This document shows positions 42,768 through 51,476 of a DNA stretch of 64,000 nt, piece after piece. Positions within the stretch are counted from its first letter, which is position 1, and each line of letters opens with the position of its first letter. This DNA comes from Blastococcus sp. HT6-4 (GTDB taxonomy: Bacteria > Actinomycetota > Actinomycetes > Mycobacteriales > Geodermatophilaceae). The translations under genes were made by a program, and so were the position numbers. The DNA is taken from assembly GCF_039679125.1 (NCBI RefSeq), contig NZ_CP155551.1, forward strand, positions 3,100,001 through 3,164,000, written 5' to 3'. Below the pieces are notes generated by a model. The model was given only the letters and a program-made list of their open reading frames with translations. It was not told the origin of the DNA and did not search any database.

Positions 42768-43790
42768 TCAGCGGAGGGCGAGCTGTGCCCGGAGCGCCGC
42801 GATCGTCTTCTCGCGGTCGAGGCAGGAGGTGTAGCCGGCGGCGGCACGGTGGCCGCCGCCACCGAGGGCCATGGCCACCTGGGCGACGTCGGTCGCCCCG
42901 CGGGAGCGCAACGACACCGACCACGAGCCGTCGTCCTGGCCCTTCAGCACGCAGGCGACGTCGGCCTCCTGGGTCGACCGGACGACGTCGACCAGCGCCT
43001 CGAGCTGCTCACCGGGCAGGCCGTGCTCGCCGGCCTCGGCGGTGCTCGACCAGGTCCAGACCAGACCGGCGCCCACCTCGGCCTCCAGCACGGCCCGCCC
43101 GGTGACGACCGAGAGCAGGCCGAGCCAGCCGAACGGGGCGGTGTCGAACAGCCGCCGGCTGATCGCGGCGTGGTCGATGCCGGTGCTGAGGAGGCGCGCT
43201 GCCAGCGCGTGCGTCTCGGGCCGGGTGCTGCCGAAGCGGAAGGACCCGGTGTCGGCCGCGAGGCCGGCGTAGAGGCAGGTGGCCAGCGTGGGGTCCAGCG
43301 GGACGCCGAGCCCGTCGAGCAGGTCGGCGACGAGGGTCACCGTCGCGGGCGCGACGGGGTCGATCAGCCGCACCCGGCCGAAGCCGGGATTGCTGGCGTG
43401 GTGGTCGACGACCACCGACGTGCGCGCGCGGTCGAGCAGCGGGGCCAGCTCGCCGAGCCGCCCCGGCGAGGCCGCGTCCAGGCTCACGAACACGTCCGGC
43501 GAGGACGGCACGGCGCCCGAGGGGACCAGCCCCACGGCGCCGGGGATCCAGCCGAGCGACGCCGGCAGCGTAAACGGGCCGGGGAAGGTGGCCAGCACCC
43601 GCGCCCCGCGCCGGCGCAGCCCCTCGGCGAGCGCCAGCGTGCTGCCGAGCGCGTCGGCGTCGGGCTGCACGTGGCCGGACAGGACGACGGTGGCCCGGGC
43701 GTCGGCGGCCTCGGCCAGCACCGCGGCCGCCGACCGGGACGCGACGGCGAGGTCCTCGCCCGCGCGCCCGGACGGGGTCGCGGCGCTCAC
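42768..43790 (-). CDS. nrnA: DHH/DHHA1 nanoRNase / pAp phosphatase NrnA
   Basis: 340 residues. Manganese phosphoesterase that degrades very short RNAs and 3'-phosphoadenosine 5'-phosphate; actinobacterial homologues also cut cyclic-di-AMP products. Metal motifs: GHVQPDADALGS, VSLDAA, VVDHHASNPGFG (DHH). The C-terminal DHHA1 has the GGGGHRAAAG nucleotide-binding loop. The GTG start overlaps the preceding small acidic gene. Its place between rbfA and dinF matches Rv2837c. Confidence 0.94.
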   Translation of the reverse strand: MSAATPSGRAGEDLAVASRSAAAVLAEAADARATVVLSGHVQPDADALGSTLALAEGLRRRGARVLATFPGPFTLPASLGWIPGAVGLVPSGAVPSSPDVFVSLDAASPGRLGELAPLLDRARTSVVVDHHASNPGFGRVRLIDPVAPATVTLVADLLDGLGVPLDPTLATCLYAGLAADTGSFRFGSTRPETHALAARLLSTGIDHAAISRRLFDTAPFGWLGLLSVVTGRAVLEAEVGAGLVWTWSSTAEAGEHGLPGEQLEALVDVVRSTQEADVACVLKGQDDGSWSVSLRSRGATDVAQVAMALGGGGHRAAAGYTSCLDREKTIAALRAQLALR

Positions 43791-44029
43791 TCGCCCGGGT
43801 CGGGGTCGGCGACCCGGCCGCCCTGGTGCTCGCGGATGTCGCCGCCGCCCACCGGGTAGCCAGGGCCACCGTCGTCGGGCTCGTCGGCGGCGATGCTCGG
43901 CACGTCGCCGATCTCCCCGTGCTTCCCACCGGCGGTCGGGTCACCGGCGTCGGGCACGGGCCTGCCACCCAGGACGGACCTGCCGTACCCCTGGTCGGCC
44001 TCGTACGGATCGGGGTCGTTCTCGGTCAC
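43787..44029 (-). CDS. Small acidic hypothetical protein
   Basis: 80 residues, hydrophilic, rich in Asp, Gly and Pro, with no membrane segment and no motif I recognise. The support is positional: its GTG start overlaps the rbfA stop by 4 nt and its stop overlaps the nrnA start by 4 nt, exactly like the other coupled genes here. It could be a real linker gene or a chance frame bridging two coupled genes. Confidence 0.55.
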   Translation of the reverse strand: MTENDPDPYEADQGYGRSVLGGRPVPDAGDPTAGGKHGEIGDVPSIAADEPDDGGPGYPVGGGDIREHQGGRVADPDPGE

Positions 44030-44556
44030 GGCAGGCTCCTGGTCTGGACGGACATGTCGTCGGAGGGCTCGTCGGCAGGTCCGGCGGCGTCCCGCGCTGC
44101 GGGCGCAGCGGAGTCGTCGTCGTCCTCGTCGTCGTCCTCCGCCGGCTTGCGGTAGGGATCTGCGTCACCGGCGTAGCGCGCGCCCTCACGGGCACGGGCG
44201 AGCTCCGCGTCGGCGTGCCGGGCGCGCTCGAGCGCCTCCTCCAGCTCACGGGCGGTGTCGGGCACGATGTCGGCCACGAAGGTCAGCGTCGGCACGAACT
44301 TGATGCCGGTCTGCCGCCCCACCGTGCTGCGCAGCACGCCGGTCGCGCTCGTGAGCGCCCTGGCCGAGTCGGCGATCTGGGTGTCGTCGCCGTAGACGGT
44401 GTAGAAGACCGTGGCCTCTCGGAGGTCACTGGTCACGCGGGCATCGGTGACGGTCACCATGCCCAGGCGGGGGTCCTTGATCTGGGACTCGATCGCCGCG
44501 GAGACGATCTGACGGATGCGCACCGCGAGCTTGCGGGCGCGGGCCGGGTCGGCCAT
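44026..44556 (-). CDS. rbfA: Ribosome-binding factor A
   Basis: 176 residues. The RbfA KH-like domain (1-115) has [20 protein letters not shown] and [18 protein letters not shown]. It helps late 30S maturation near the 5' end of 16S helix 1. After residue 125 there is an acidic low-complexity tail with a run of Asp/Glu (EDDDEDDDD), longer than in E. coli. ATG 44556 has AGGAGG upstream. It follows infB and DUF503, as in other bacteria. Confidence 0.94.
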   Translation of the reverse strand: MADPARARKLAVRIRQIVSAAIESQIKDPRLGMVTVTDARVTSDLREATVFYTVYGDDTQIADSARALTSATGVLRSTVGRQTGIKFVPTLTFVADIVPDTARELEEALERARHADAELARAREGARYAGDADPYRKPAEDDDEDDDDSAAPAARDAAGPADEPSDDMSVQTRSLP

Positions 44557-44642
44557 CGGAGGACCTCCTGGTGCCTAGATGCAACGGCCCACTCGCCGGG
44601 CCCCGCCGCGAGCCTGCGCGCGGCGGGGGGCGAGGGGGTGCT

Positions 44643-44939
44643 TCAACAATCGGTGTCGCTGAACAACTGCCGGTGCGTGGACAGCAGCGTCACCTCCGGG
44701 CGCTCGGCCAGCAACCGCTCGCAGGCGTCGAGGACGTCGTTCACCTGACCGGCCTCTCCGGCCACGGCCGCGACACCGACCTGCACCCGGCGGTGCAGGT
44801 CCTGGTCGCCCACCTCGGCGGCGGCGACGGCGAACCGGCGCCGGAGCTCGGCGACGATCGGCCGGACGACGGCCCGTTTGCCCTTGAGCGAGTGCACGTC
44901 GCCGAGCAGCAGGTCCGCGGTCAGCGAGCCGGTGAACAC
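44643..44939 (-). CDS. DUF503 (YlxP) family protein
   Basis: 98 residues, usual family length. Signature GDVHSLKGKRAVVRPI near the N-terminus and a ferredoxin-like alternation of strands and helices. YlxP-type proteins are encoded in nusA-infB operons and have been linked to ribosome assembly; the molecular role is not settled. GTG 44939 follows GGGAGG. It sits between infB and rbfA. Confidence 0.88.
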   Translation of the reverse strand: MFTGSLTADLLLGDVHSLKGKRAVVRPIVAELRRRFAVAAAEVGDQDLHRRVQVGVAAVAGEAGQVNDVLDACERLLAERPEVTLLSTHRQLFSDTDC

Positions 44940-45027
44940 CGGAGCACCTCCCGAGGACCTGCTGCTGGCGACGTGATCATCGTGCCACCCCTGCCGCCTG
45001 CCGGACGGCGGGCGGCAGGGGGTCTCG

Positions 45028-47958
45028 TCACTCGCGCGGCTTCTCGCGCAGTTCGAAGGTCTCGATCACGTCGTCGACCTTGATGTCGTTGAACGACCCC
45101 AGGCCGATACCGCACTCGTAGCCCTCACGGACCTCGGTCGCGTCGTCCTTGAACCGGCGCAGCGAGTCGACCGTCAGGTTGTCGGCCACCACGGCGCCGT
45201 CCCGCATCAGACGCGCCTTCGAGTTGCGGACGATCGTGCCGCTGCGGACCAGCGAACCGGCGACGTTGCCGATCTTGGGCACCCGGAAGACCTCGCGGAC
45301 CTCCGCCGTGCCGAGCTGGACCTCCTCGTAGACGGGCTTGAGCATGCCCTTGAGCGCGGCCTCGATCTCGTCGATCGCCTGGTAGATGACCGTGTAGTAC
45401 CGGACGTCCACCCCTTCGCGGTTGGCGAGCTCGGTGGCCTGGCCCTCGGCCCGGACGTTGAAGCCCAGGACGATGACGTCGTCGGCCAGCGCCAGGTCGA
45501 TGTCGCTCTTGGTGATCCCACCGACGCCGCGGTGGATGACCCGCAGCGAGATCTCGTCGTCGACCTCGATCTTCATCAGCGCCTCTTCGAGCGCCTCGAC
45601 GGTGCCCGAGTTGTCGCCCTTGATGATCAGGTTGAGCTGACGGTTCTCCTTGAGCGCCGCGTCGAGGTCCTCCAGGCTGATCCGCTTGCGCATCGAGGCG
45701 TTCTGCGCGTTGCGGATGCGGGCCTGGCGGCGGTCGGCGATCTGCCGGGCGACGCGGTCCTCGTCGACGACGAGGAAGGTGTCACCGGCACGCGGCACCG
45801 AGGTGAGACCCACGACCTGCACGGGGCGGGCCGGCAGGGCCTCCTTCAGCTTGTTGCCGTGCTCGTCGAGCAGCGACCGGACGCGACCGTAGGCGTCGCC
45901 GGCCACGATCGAGTCGCCCTGGCGCAGCGTGCCGCGCTGGACCAGCACCGTGGCGACGGGACCCCGGCCCTTGTCCAGCTTGCCCTCGATGACGACACCC
46001 TGCGGGTCCTGCTCGGTGTTCGCGCGCAGGTCCAGCGAGGCGTCCGCGGTCAGGAGGACCGCGGCGAGCAGGTCGTCGATGCCCTGGCGGGTGATCGCCG
46101 AGACGTCGACGAACATCGTCTCGCCGCCGTACTCCTCGGCGACCAGGCCGTACTCGGTGAGCTGCTGGCGGATCTTGGCGGGGTTGGCCCCCTCCTTGTC
46201 CACCTTGTTCACCGCGACCACGATCGGGACCTCGGCGGCCTGGGCGTGGTTAAGCGCCTCGACCGTCTGCGGCATGACGCCGTCGTCGGCCGCGACGACC
46301 AGGATGACGATGTCGGTGACCTTCGCGCCGCGGGCACGCATCGCGGTGAACGACTCGTGACCCGGGGTGTCGATGAAGGTGACCGGACGCTCGTTGCCGT
46401 CCAGTTCGGTGACGACCTGGTAGGCGCCGATGTGCTGGGTGATGCCGCCGGCCTCGCGCGCCACGACGTTGGCGTCGCGGATCGCGTCCAGCAGCTTGGT
46501 CTTCCCGTGGTCGACGTGACCCATGACGGTCACGACCGGCGGGCGGGCCGACCAGTCCTCCTCGTCGCCCTCCTCGTCACCGAAGGTGAGGTCGAAGGTC
46601 TCGAGGAGCTCGCGGTCCTCGTCCTCGGGGCTGACGACCTGGATGTTCCAGCCGATCTCGGCGCCGAGCAGCTGCAGCGTCTCGTCGTTGACCGACTGCG
46701 TCGCGGTGACCATCTCGCCCAGGTGGAACAGGGCGGTCACCAGCGCGGCCGGCTGGGCGTTGATGCGCTCGGCCAGGTCGGTCAGCGAGGCGCCGCGGGG
46801 CAGCCGGACGGTCTGCCCGTTGCCGCGCGGCAGGCTGACGCCGCCCATGCTCGGCGCCGCCATGGAGTCGAACTCCTGACGCCGCTGCTTCTTGCTCTTG
46901 CGCCCGCGGACCGGACCCCGGCCGCCGGGACGGCCGAAGGCACCGGCGGTGCCGGCACCCGAGCCACCGCGGCCACGGCCACGGCCACCGCCGCCACCAC
47001 GGAAGCCACCACCGGCCGGCGCGCCGGCACCAGGGGCACCGCCGCCGCCACCGGGACGGAAGCCACCGCCACCGCCGCCGCCGGGACCACCCGGACGGCC
47101 ACGACCGGCACCGCCGGGGCCACCACCGGGACGGCCGCCACCGGCCGGCCGCGGCGGCATCATGCCGGGCGACGGGCGCTGCGGCATCATGCCCGGGTTG
47201 GGACGCGGACCGCCGGGACCGGCCGCGGGACGGGGACCGCCCGGACCGGCACCGGGACGCGGGCCACCGGGCCCGGCCGGACGGGGGCCGCCGGCACCGG
47301 GCGCCGGACGGGGGCCACCGGCGCCGGGCGCGGGACGGGGGCCGCCCGCAGCCGGGCCGGGACGCGGACCACCGGCCGCGGGGGCCGGACGAGGTGCGCT
47401 GCTGAAGGGGTTGTTGCCCGGCCGCGGAGCCGGCCGGGGGCCGGGGCGCGGACCACCGGGCGCGGCCCCCCCGGCCGGAGCCGGACGGGCGGGCGCGGGA
47501 CGCGGAGCGGCCGGCTGCTGCGGCGGAGCCGCCGGAGCCGGGGCCTGCGCGGCGGGAGCCTGCGGAGCGGGAGCCTGCGCAGCGGGGGCCTGCGCGGGCG
47601 GAGCCGCGGCGGCCGGAGCCTGCGGAGCGGGCGCGGCCGGACGGGGACCCGGTCGCGGTCCGGGCGCCGCCGGGCGGGCCGGAGCGGACGCGGCCGGAGC
47701 CGAGGGGCCGGCGGGAGCCGCCGGAGCCACCGGACCCGGAGTGGGCGCACCGGGGCGCGGGGCAGCGGGGGCGGCCGAACCGTTCCCACCGCCGGTCTTG
47801 GCGCCGAGCGCCTCACGGAGCCGCCGGGCCACGGGGGCCTCGACGGTGGAGGACGCGGACTTCACGAACTCGCCCTGCTCCTTGAGCGTGGCGAGCACGG
47901 TCTTGCTGTCGACACCGAACTCCTTGGCGAGTTCGTGTACGCGGGCTTTGCCTGGCAC
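45028..47958 (-). CDS. infB: Translation initiation factor IF-2
   Basis: 976 residues. GTPase that brings initiator fMet-tRNA to the 30S subunit. Order: N-terminal IF2N domain (1-52), a very long Pro/Ala/Gly/Arg low-complexity linker (about 61-349), a second IF2N domain (about 385-435), the G domain with GHVDHGKT at 480-487 and DTPGHES, then domains II-IV. GTG 47958 follows GAGGAG. The linker holds tandem GGPRPAPGA-like repeats. The family is universal; the size is at the upper end, as in other actinobacteria. Confidence 0.97.
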   Translation of the reverse strand: MPGKARVHELAKEFGVDSKTVLATLKEQGEFVKSASSTVEAPVARRLREALGAKTGGGNGSAAPAAPRPGAPTPGPVAPAAPAGPSAPAASAPARPAAPGPRPGPRPAAPAPQAPAAAAPPAQAPAAQAPAPQAPAAQAPAPAAPPQQPAAPRPAPARPAPAGGAAPGGPRPGPRPAPRPGNNPFSSAPRPAPAAGGPRPGPAAGGPRPAPGAGGPRPAPGAGGPRPAGPGGPRPGAGPGGPRPAAGPGGPRPNPGMMPQRPSPGMMPPRPAGGGRPGGGPGGAGRGRPGGPGGGGGGGFRPGGGGGAPGAGAPAGGGFRGGGGGRGRGRGGSGAGTAGAFGRPGGRGPVRGRKSKKQRRQEFDSMAAPSMGGVSLPRGNGQTVRLPRGASLTDLAERINAQPAALVTALFHLGEMVTATQSVNDETLQLLGAEIGWNIQVVSPEDEDRELLETFDLTFGDEEGDEEDWSARPPVVTVMGHVDHGKTKLLDAIRDANVVAREAGGITQHIGAYQVVTELDGNERPVTFIDTPGHESFTAMRARGAKVTDIVILVVAADDGVMPQTVEALNHAQAAEVPIVVAVNKVDKEGANPAKIRQQLTEYGLVAEEYGGETMFVDVSAITRQGIDDLLAAVLLTADASLDLRANTEQDPQGVVIEGKLDKGRGPVATVLVQRGTLRQGDSIVAGDAYGRVRSLLDEHGNKLKEALPARPVQVVGLTSVPRAGDTFLVVDEDRVARQIADRRQARIRNAQNASMRKRISLEDLDAALKENRQLNLIIKGDNSGTVEALEEALMKIEVDDEISLRVIHRGVGGITKSDIDLALADDVIVLGFNVRAEGQATELANREGVDVRYYTVIYQAIDEIEAALKGMLKPVYEEVQLGTAEVREVFRVPKIGNVAGSLVRSGTIVRNSKARLMRDGAVVADNLTVDSLRRFKDDATEVREGYECGIGLGSFNDIKVDDVIETFELREKPRE
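47194..47376 (-). repeat. 27-bp-type tandem repeats inside infB
   Basis: About six to seven imperfect copies of a nine-codon unit encoding GGPRPAPGA and variants, covering residues about 195-255 of IF-2. They are followed by Gly-rich stretches with RGRGRGG. The repeats are coding and probably vary in number between strains. Confidence 0.8.
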
Positions 47959-48044
47959 GGGTCTCCTCTTGGTGAGGCCGGCGGCTTGCCCGCTCGACCT
48001 CGTCGTTAGTGGCGCATGGTCATCGTGAGAACTTCACGGCTGAG

Positions 48045-48407
48045 TCATCCGACGGTGTCCTGTCGACGTGCGGATCGGCCTGGCGCCGATCCGACTGGGA
48101 CCTGCTGGTGCTGCCCGACCCGGTCCGGCGTCTCCGGCACCTCCGGGGAGGCACCGAGCACGACGGCCCGGAGCGGACCGACCTCCACGGGGGCGCTGGT
48201 GCGCAGCGCCCGCGGGAAGGCCCGGCGTCGCTCCGCTGCGCGCAGGCACTCCGCGGTCGGGTGCAGCGAGGCACCGCGACCGGGAAGGCGCCGTCGAGGA
48301 TCGGGAACCAGTGCCCCGGCCACGACGACGACGCGCAGCAGATCGTTGACCGAGGCTCGCTTCCGGCACCCCACGCAGGTGCGGACCGGATTCGACGTGT
48401 CGGCCAC
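48045..48407 (-). CDS. ylxR: YlxR (DUF448) RNA-binding protein
   Basis: 120 residues. The DUF448 signature PVRTCVGCRKRASVNDLLRV is at the N-terminus, and GRGASLHPTAECLRAAERRR follows. YlxR is a small nucleic-acid-binding protein of nusA-infB operons; an RNase P link has been reported for some homologues. GTG 48407 is preferred: AGGA of the nusA stop region lies six bases upstream. A TTG at 48413 would add two residues. The C-terminal third is not conserved in type. Confidence 0.88.
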   Translation of the reverse strand: MADTSNPVRTCVGCRKRASVNDLLRVVVVAGALVPDPRRRLPGRGASLHPTAECLRAAERRRAFPRALRTSAPVEVGPLRAVVLGASPEVPETPDRVGQHQQVPVGSAPGRSARRQDTVG

Positions 48408-48415
48408 CTGCAATC

Positions 48416-49567
48416 CTAGCGCGTGGCCGGGCCGCGGTGTTCCGCGCGGCGCGGCCCGGACCGGGAACCCCCGCCCGGGCCCTGCCCGCGGGCCCCCGGG
48501 GCGCCCCCACGTCCCCCGCCCGGGTGAACGGACGGCGCGGAGCGCAGCGGCGGACGGCCCACCCCCGGCGAGGGGGTTGCGTCGGCGTCATCGGCCTGTG
48601 CGTCGCTGCGGATGTCGATCCGGCAGCCGGTCAGCCGGGCGGCCAGCCGGGCGTTCTGCCCTTCCTTCCCGATCGCCAGCGACAGCTGGTAGTCGGGGAC
48701 GACGACGCGCACCGCCTTGGCCTGGGGGTCGACGAGCTGGGCGCTGCTGACGCGCGCCGGGCTCAGCGCGGACGCCACGAAGGACGCCGGGTCGTCGGTC
48801 CAGTCGACGATGTCGATCTTCTCGCCGTGCAGCTCGCTCATGACGTTGCGCACCCGCTGGCCCATCGGGCCGATGCAGGACCCCTTGGCGTTGAGCCCGG
48901 GCACCTTGGTGCGGACGGCGATCTTCGACCGGTGCCCGGCCTCGCGGGCGACCGCGACGATCTCCACGCTGCCGTCGGCGATCTCGGGCACCTCCAGGGC
49001 GAAGAGCTTGCGGACCAGGTGCGGGTGGGTGCGCGACACGGTGACCTGCGGCCCGCGGAAGGTGCGGGACACGGAGACCACGTAGGCCTTGATCCGGCTG
49101 CCGTGCTGGTAGCTCTCCCCCGGCACCTGCTCGGCGGCCGGGAGCACCGCCTCGACCTTGCCGATGTCGATCATCACCACGCCGCTGGCGTTGCGCCGCT
49201 GGTCGGCCTGGACGATGCCGCTGACGATGTCGCCTTCCTTGCCGGCGTACTCGCCGAAGGTCTGCTCGTGCTCCGCGTCGCGCAGCCGCTGGACGATGAC
49301 CTGCTTGGCGGTGCTCGCCGCGATGCGGCCGAAGTCCGAGGGAGTGTCGTCCCACTCACGCACGACCTCGCCGTCGGGGCCGAGCTCCTGCGCCAGCACG
49401 GCGACCTCGCCGCTCTTGCGGTCCACGTGCACCCGCACGTGCTTGGCCGCCCCGTCGGCATGCCGGTAGGCGGTCACCAGGGCGGTCTCGAGCGCCTCGA
49501 TCACCGTGTCGACCGGGATGCCCTTCTCCCGTTCGACCGCCTTGAGCGCGGTGACGTCGATGTTCAC
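48416..49567 (-). CDS. nusA: Transcription termination/antitermination factor NusA
   Basis: 383 residues. NTD binding RNA polymerase (1-110), S1 domain (about 112-180, [11 protein letters not shown]), then KH1 and KH2 (about 200-335, with [15 protein letters not shown] and [14 protein letters not shown]). It lacks the E. coli AR repeats, as usual in actinobacteria, but has a Gly/Arg/Pro tail of about 45 residues. The GTG start overlaps the rimP stop. It works with BoxA on rRNA, and the rRNA operon of this window has BoxA-like elements. Confidence 0.96.
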   Translation of the reverse strand: MNIDVTALKAVEREKGIPVDTVIEALETALVTAYRHADGAAKHVRVHVDRKSGEVAVLAQELGPDGEVVREWDDTPSDFGRIAASTAKQVIVQRLRDAEHEQTFGEYAGKEGDIVSGIVQADQRRNASGVVMIDIGKVEAVLPAAEQVPGESYQHGSRIKAYVVSVSRTFRGPQVTVSRTHPHLVRKLFALEVPEIADGSVEIVAVAREAGHRSKIAVRTKVPGLNAKGSCIGPMGQRVRNVMSELHGEKIDIVDWTDDPASFVASALSPARVSSAQLVDPQAKAVRVVVPDYQLSLAIGKEGQNARLAARLTGCRIDIRSDAQADDADATPSPGVGRPPLRSAPSVHPGGGRGGAPGARGQGPGGGSRSGPRRAEHRGPATR

Positions 49568-50235
49568 GTGTCTCCTCCGTCGTCGTCCGCGAGCTCGGCC
49601 CGGTCCGGGCCGTCGTGCTCAGCGGCGTCGTCCTGCGCGGTGTCGTGCTCCGCGATGTCGTCTTCCGTGGCGCTGTCCGTGGCGTCGTCCGCGAGGTCGT
49701 CGGTGGCGCCGGCTCGGCCAAACTCCACCTGGACCCGCCCGTCCCCGAGCTCGCCCCACGGGATCTGGCGCGGCTGCGGCGGGCGCTTCTTCGCCCCCGG
49801 CTTGCCCTTCGCCTCCACGGCCAGGGTCACCCCGGCGTCGTCGACCGCCGCGATCCGGCCGGTGAGCTGCTCGCTCGCTCCCGCCGGCCCGACGGCCACG
49901 ACCACCAGCCGACCGGTGTTGCGCCGCCAGTGGCGCGGCTCGGTGAGCGGCCGGTCGACGCCCGGGCTGGTCACCTCGAGCACGTACGGCGTGCGACCCA
50001 TGCCGTCGTCGTTGTGGTCGAGCGCCTCGGAGACCGCCCGGCTGACCTCGGCGATGTCGTCCAGGGTCACGCCCTCGTCGTGGTCGACCACCACCCGGAC
50101 GACGCTCCGCCGGCCGGCGGGGGTGACCACGAGCTCCTCCAGGTCGAAGCCGGCCTCGGTGACGACCGGCTGGATCCAGCCGGTCAGCCGCGCGGTGGCG
50201 GGGTCGCTCCGCTGGTTTCCGCGAGAGGCGGACAC
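49564..50235 (-). CDS. rimP: Ribosome maturation factor RimP
   Basis: 223 residues. RimP N-domain (about 15-90, [15 protein letters not shown]) with the conserved [14 protein letters not shown] motif at about 88-101, then an SH3-like C-domain. It acts in 30S assembly. The last 55 residues are a very acidic Asp/Ala/Thr/Glu tail, absent from E. coli RimP. GTG 50235 follows GAGGAGG five bases upstream and is clearly the start. First gene of the rimP-nusA-ylxR-infB operon. Confidence 0.94.
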   Translation of the reverse strand: MSASRGNQRSDPATARLTGWIQPVVTEAGFDLEELVVTPAGRRSVVRVVVDHDEGVTLDDIAEVSRAVSEALDHNDDGMGRTPYVLEVTSPGVDRPLTEPRHWRRNTGRLVVVAVGPAGASEQLTGRIAAVDDAGVTLAVEAKGKPGAKKRPPQPRQIPWGELGDGRVQVEFGRAGATDDLADDATDSATEDDIAEHDTAQDDAAEHDGPDRAELADDDGGDT

Positions 50236-50513
50236 GCTTGCCTCCTCAGGCTCGGTCGGCCGCACGATGCCGTGCGCGCACCCCTGCGCCCCGGTGCCGC
50301 GCGCCGGCACCGCCGGCGGGTCCCGGGGTCGAGGGGAAGGGCCCAGGTTACCGCCCGGCGGGGAACACCGGCCCGGGCAGCATCCCGGGCGGCCCGGCCA
50401 CGCCCCTGGGACGGGAGGGGCCGACGGGCCGGACGGGAACCGGGGACCGATTCGGCGGGGCGACCCGGCGGCAGGCGCGGCCGGCGACGCCCCCGGCTGC
50501 GAGGATGGAGGCG

Positions 50514-51002
50514 ATGTCTCCTCCCCGCCCCCTCGGCCCGCGGACGTTCACCCGGCGGACCCTCCTCGCGGTCTCCGCGGCCGGCCTGGCGGTCGTCGCC
50601 ACCGGCTGCACCTCGTCGCCTCCTGTCGACGAGCGGAACGCCGTGACCAGCGAGCAGGCCGACGAGCTGGCCGCTCAGGTGGCGGTGCAGGAGACGCTCG
50701 TACGGGCCTACCAGCTGGCCTTCGACGCGGATCCCGCCCTCGCCGCCGTGATCGACGACCTCGCCGGTCAGGCCCGGGAGCAGCTGGACCGCCTGCGCGC
50801 CGCGGCACCGGGCAGCACGCCGACGGCTCCCGCGCCGCCGGACACCCCGCCGCCCGGCCAGGGCCAGGACTGGCTGCGCGCACAGGTGGCCGTCGCGGCG
50901 ACGTCGCACGCCACCGCCGCCCTGGACCAGTCCGGTGCGCGGGCCGCCCTGCTCGGGTCCGTCGCCGCAGGACTGCGTGGCCACGAGGCACGACTGGCAT
51001 GA
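50514..51002 (+). CDS. Putative lipoprotein (Rv2843-like position)
   Basis: 162 residues. The N-terminus has twin arginines ([21 protein letters not shown]) and a lipobox VATGC, so Tat-type export and lipidation at Cys are likely. The rest is Ala-rich helical with a Pro-rich stretch. ATG 50514 is chosen because of GGAGG just upstream. It is divergent from rimP and is followed after 12 bp by a DUF4439 gene; the same pair lies next to rimP in M. tuberculosis (Rv2843-Rv2844). Function unknown. Confidence 0.8.
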   Translation: MSPPRPLGPRTFTRRTLLAVSAAGLAVVATGCTSSPPVDERNAVTSEQADELAAQVAVQETLVRAYQLAFDADPALAAVIDDLAGQAREQLDRLRAAAPGSTPTAPAPPDTPPPGQGQDWLRAQVAVAATSHATAALDQSGARAALLGSVAAGLRGHEARLA

Positions 51003-51014
51003 CGGGACACCACC

Positions 51015-51464
51015 ATGGCTGAGGACATCGCGGGCACCACCGCCGAGAACGAGGCGCTCGACGCCGCGCTCGCCGCCGAGCACGCCGCCGTCTGGGGGTA
51101 CGGCGTGGTCGGCGCCGCGCTGGGACCGGACGCGCGGGAGGGGGCCGTCGCCGCGGAGATCACCCACCGCGCCGCTCGCGACGGGCTCCTCGCCCTGCTC
51201 GCCGAGCGGCGGGTCGAGCCCGTGCAGCCCGAGGCCGGGTACGCGCTCCCGTTCCCGGTGCTGTCCGCCGTCGACGCCGCGGCCCTCGCCGCCGTCCTCG
51301 AGGAGGGCGTCACGCGGGCATGGGTCCGGGTCATGGCCGAGGCCGCCGGACGGCCCACCCGGGAGCTGGCGATGGAGGTCCTGAGCGGCGCCGAGGTGCG
51401 GGCCGTCGGCTGGCGCGCCGCCGCCGGTCAGGGTTCGGTCACCCGCGCGCTCCCCGGGCTGTAG
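51015..51464 (+). CDS. DUF4439 ferritin-like domain protein
   Basis: 149 residues, all helical. The N-terminal helix ALDAALAAEHAAVWGYGVVG with Glu and His, and RAARDGLLALL, fit the ferritin-like DUF4439 family. Metal binding is predicted from the fold but not shown. No signal peptide. Likely partner of the lipoprotein encoded just upstream. Function unknown. Confidence 0.8.
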   Translation: MAEDIAGTTAENEALDAALAAEHAAVWGYGVVGAALGPDAREGAVAAEITHRAARDGLLALLAERRVEPVQPEAGYALPFPVLSAVDAAALAAVLEEGVTRAWVRVMAEAAGRPTRELAMEVLSGAEVRAVGWRAAAGQGSVTRALPGL

Positions 51465-51476
51465 CGCCGGGTCGGC

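Noticed and set aside
45532-48009. Large plus-strand frame opposite infB
   Set aside because: Arises from the Gly/Pro/Ala repeats of infB, which keep the complementary strand open.
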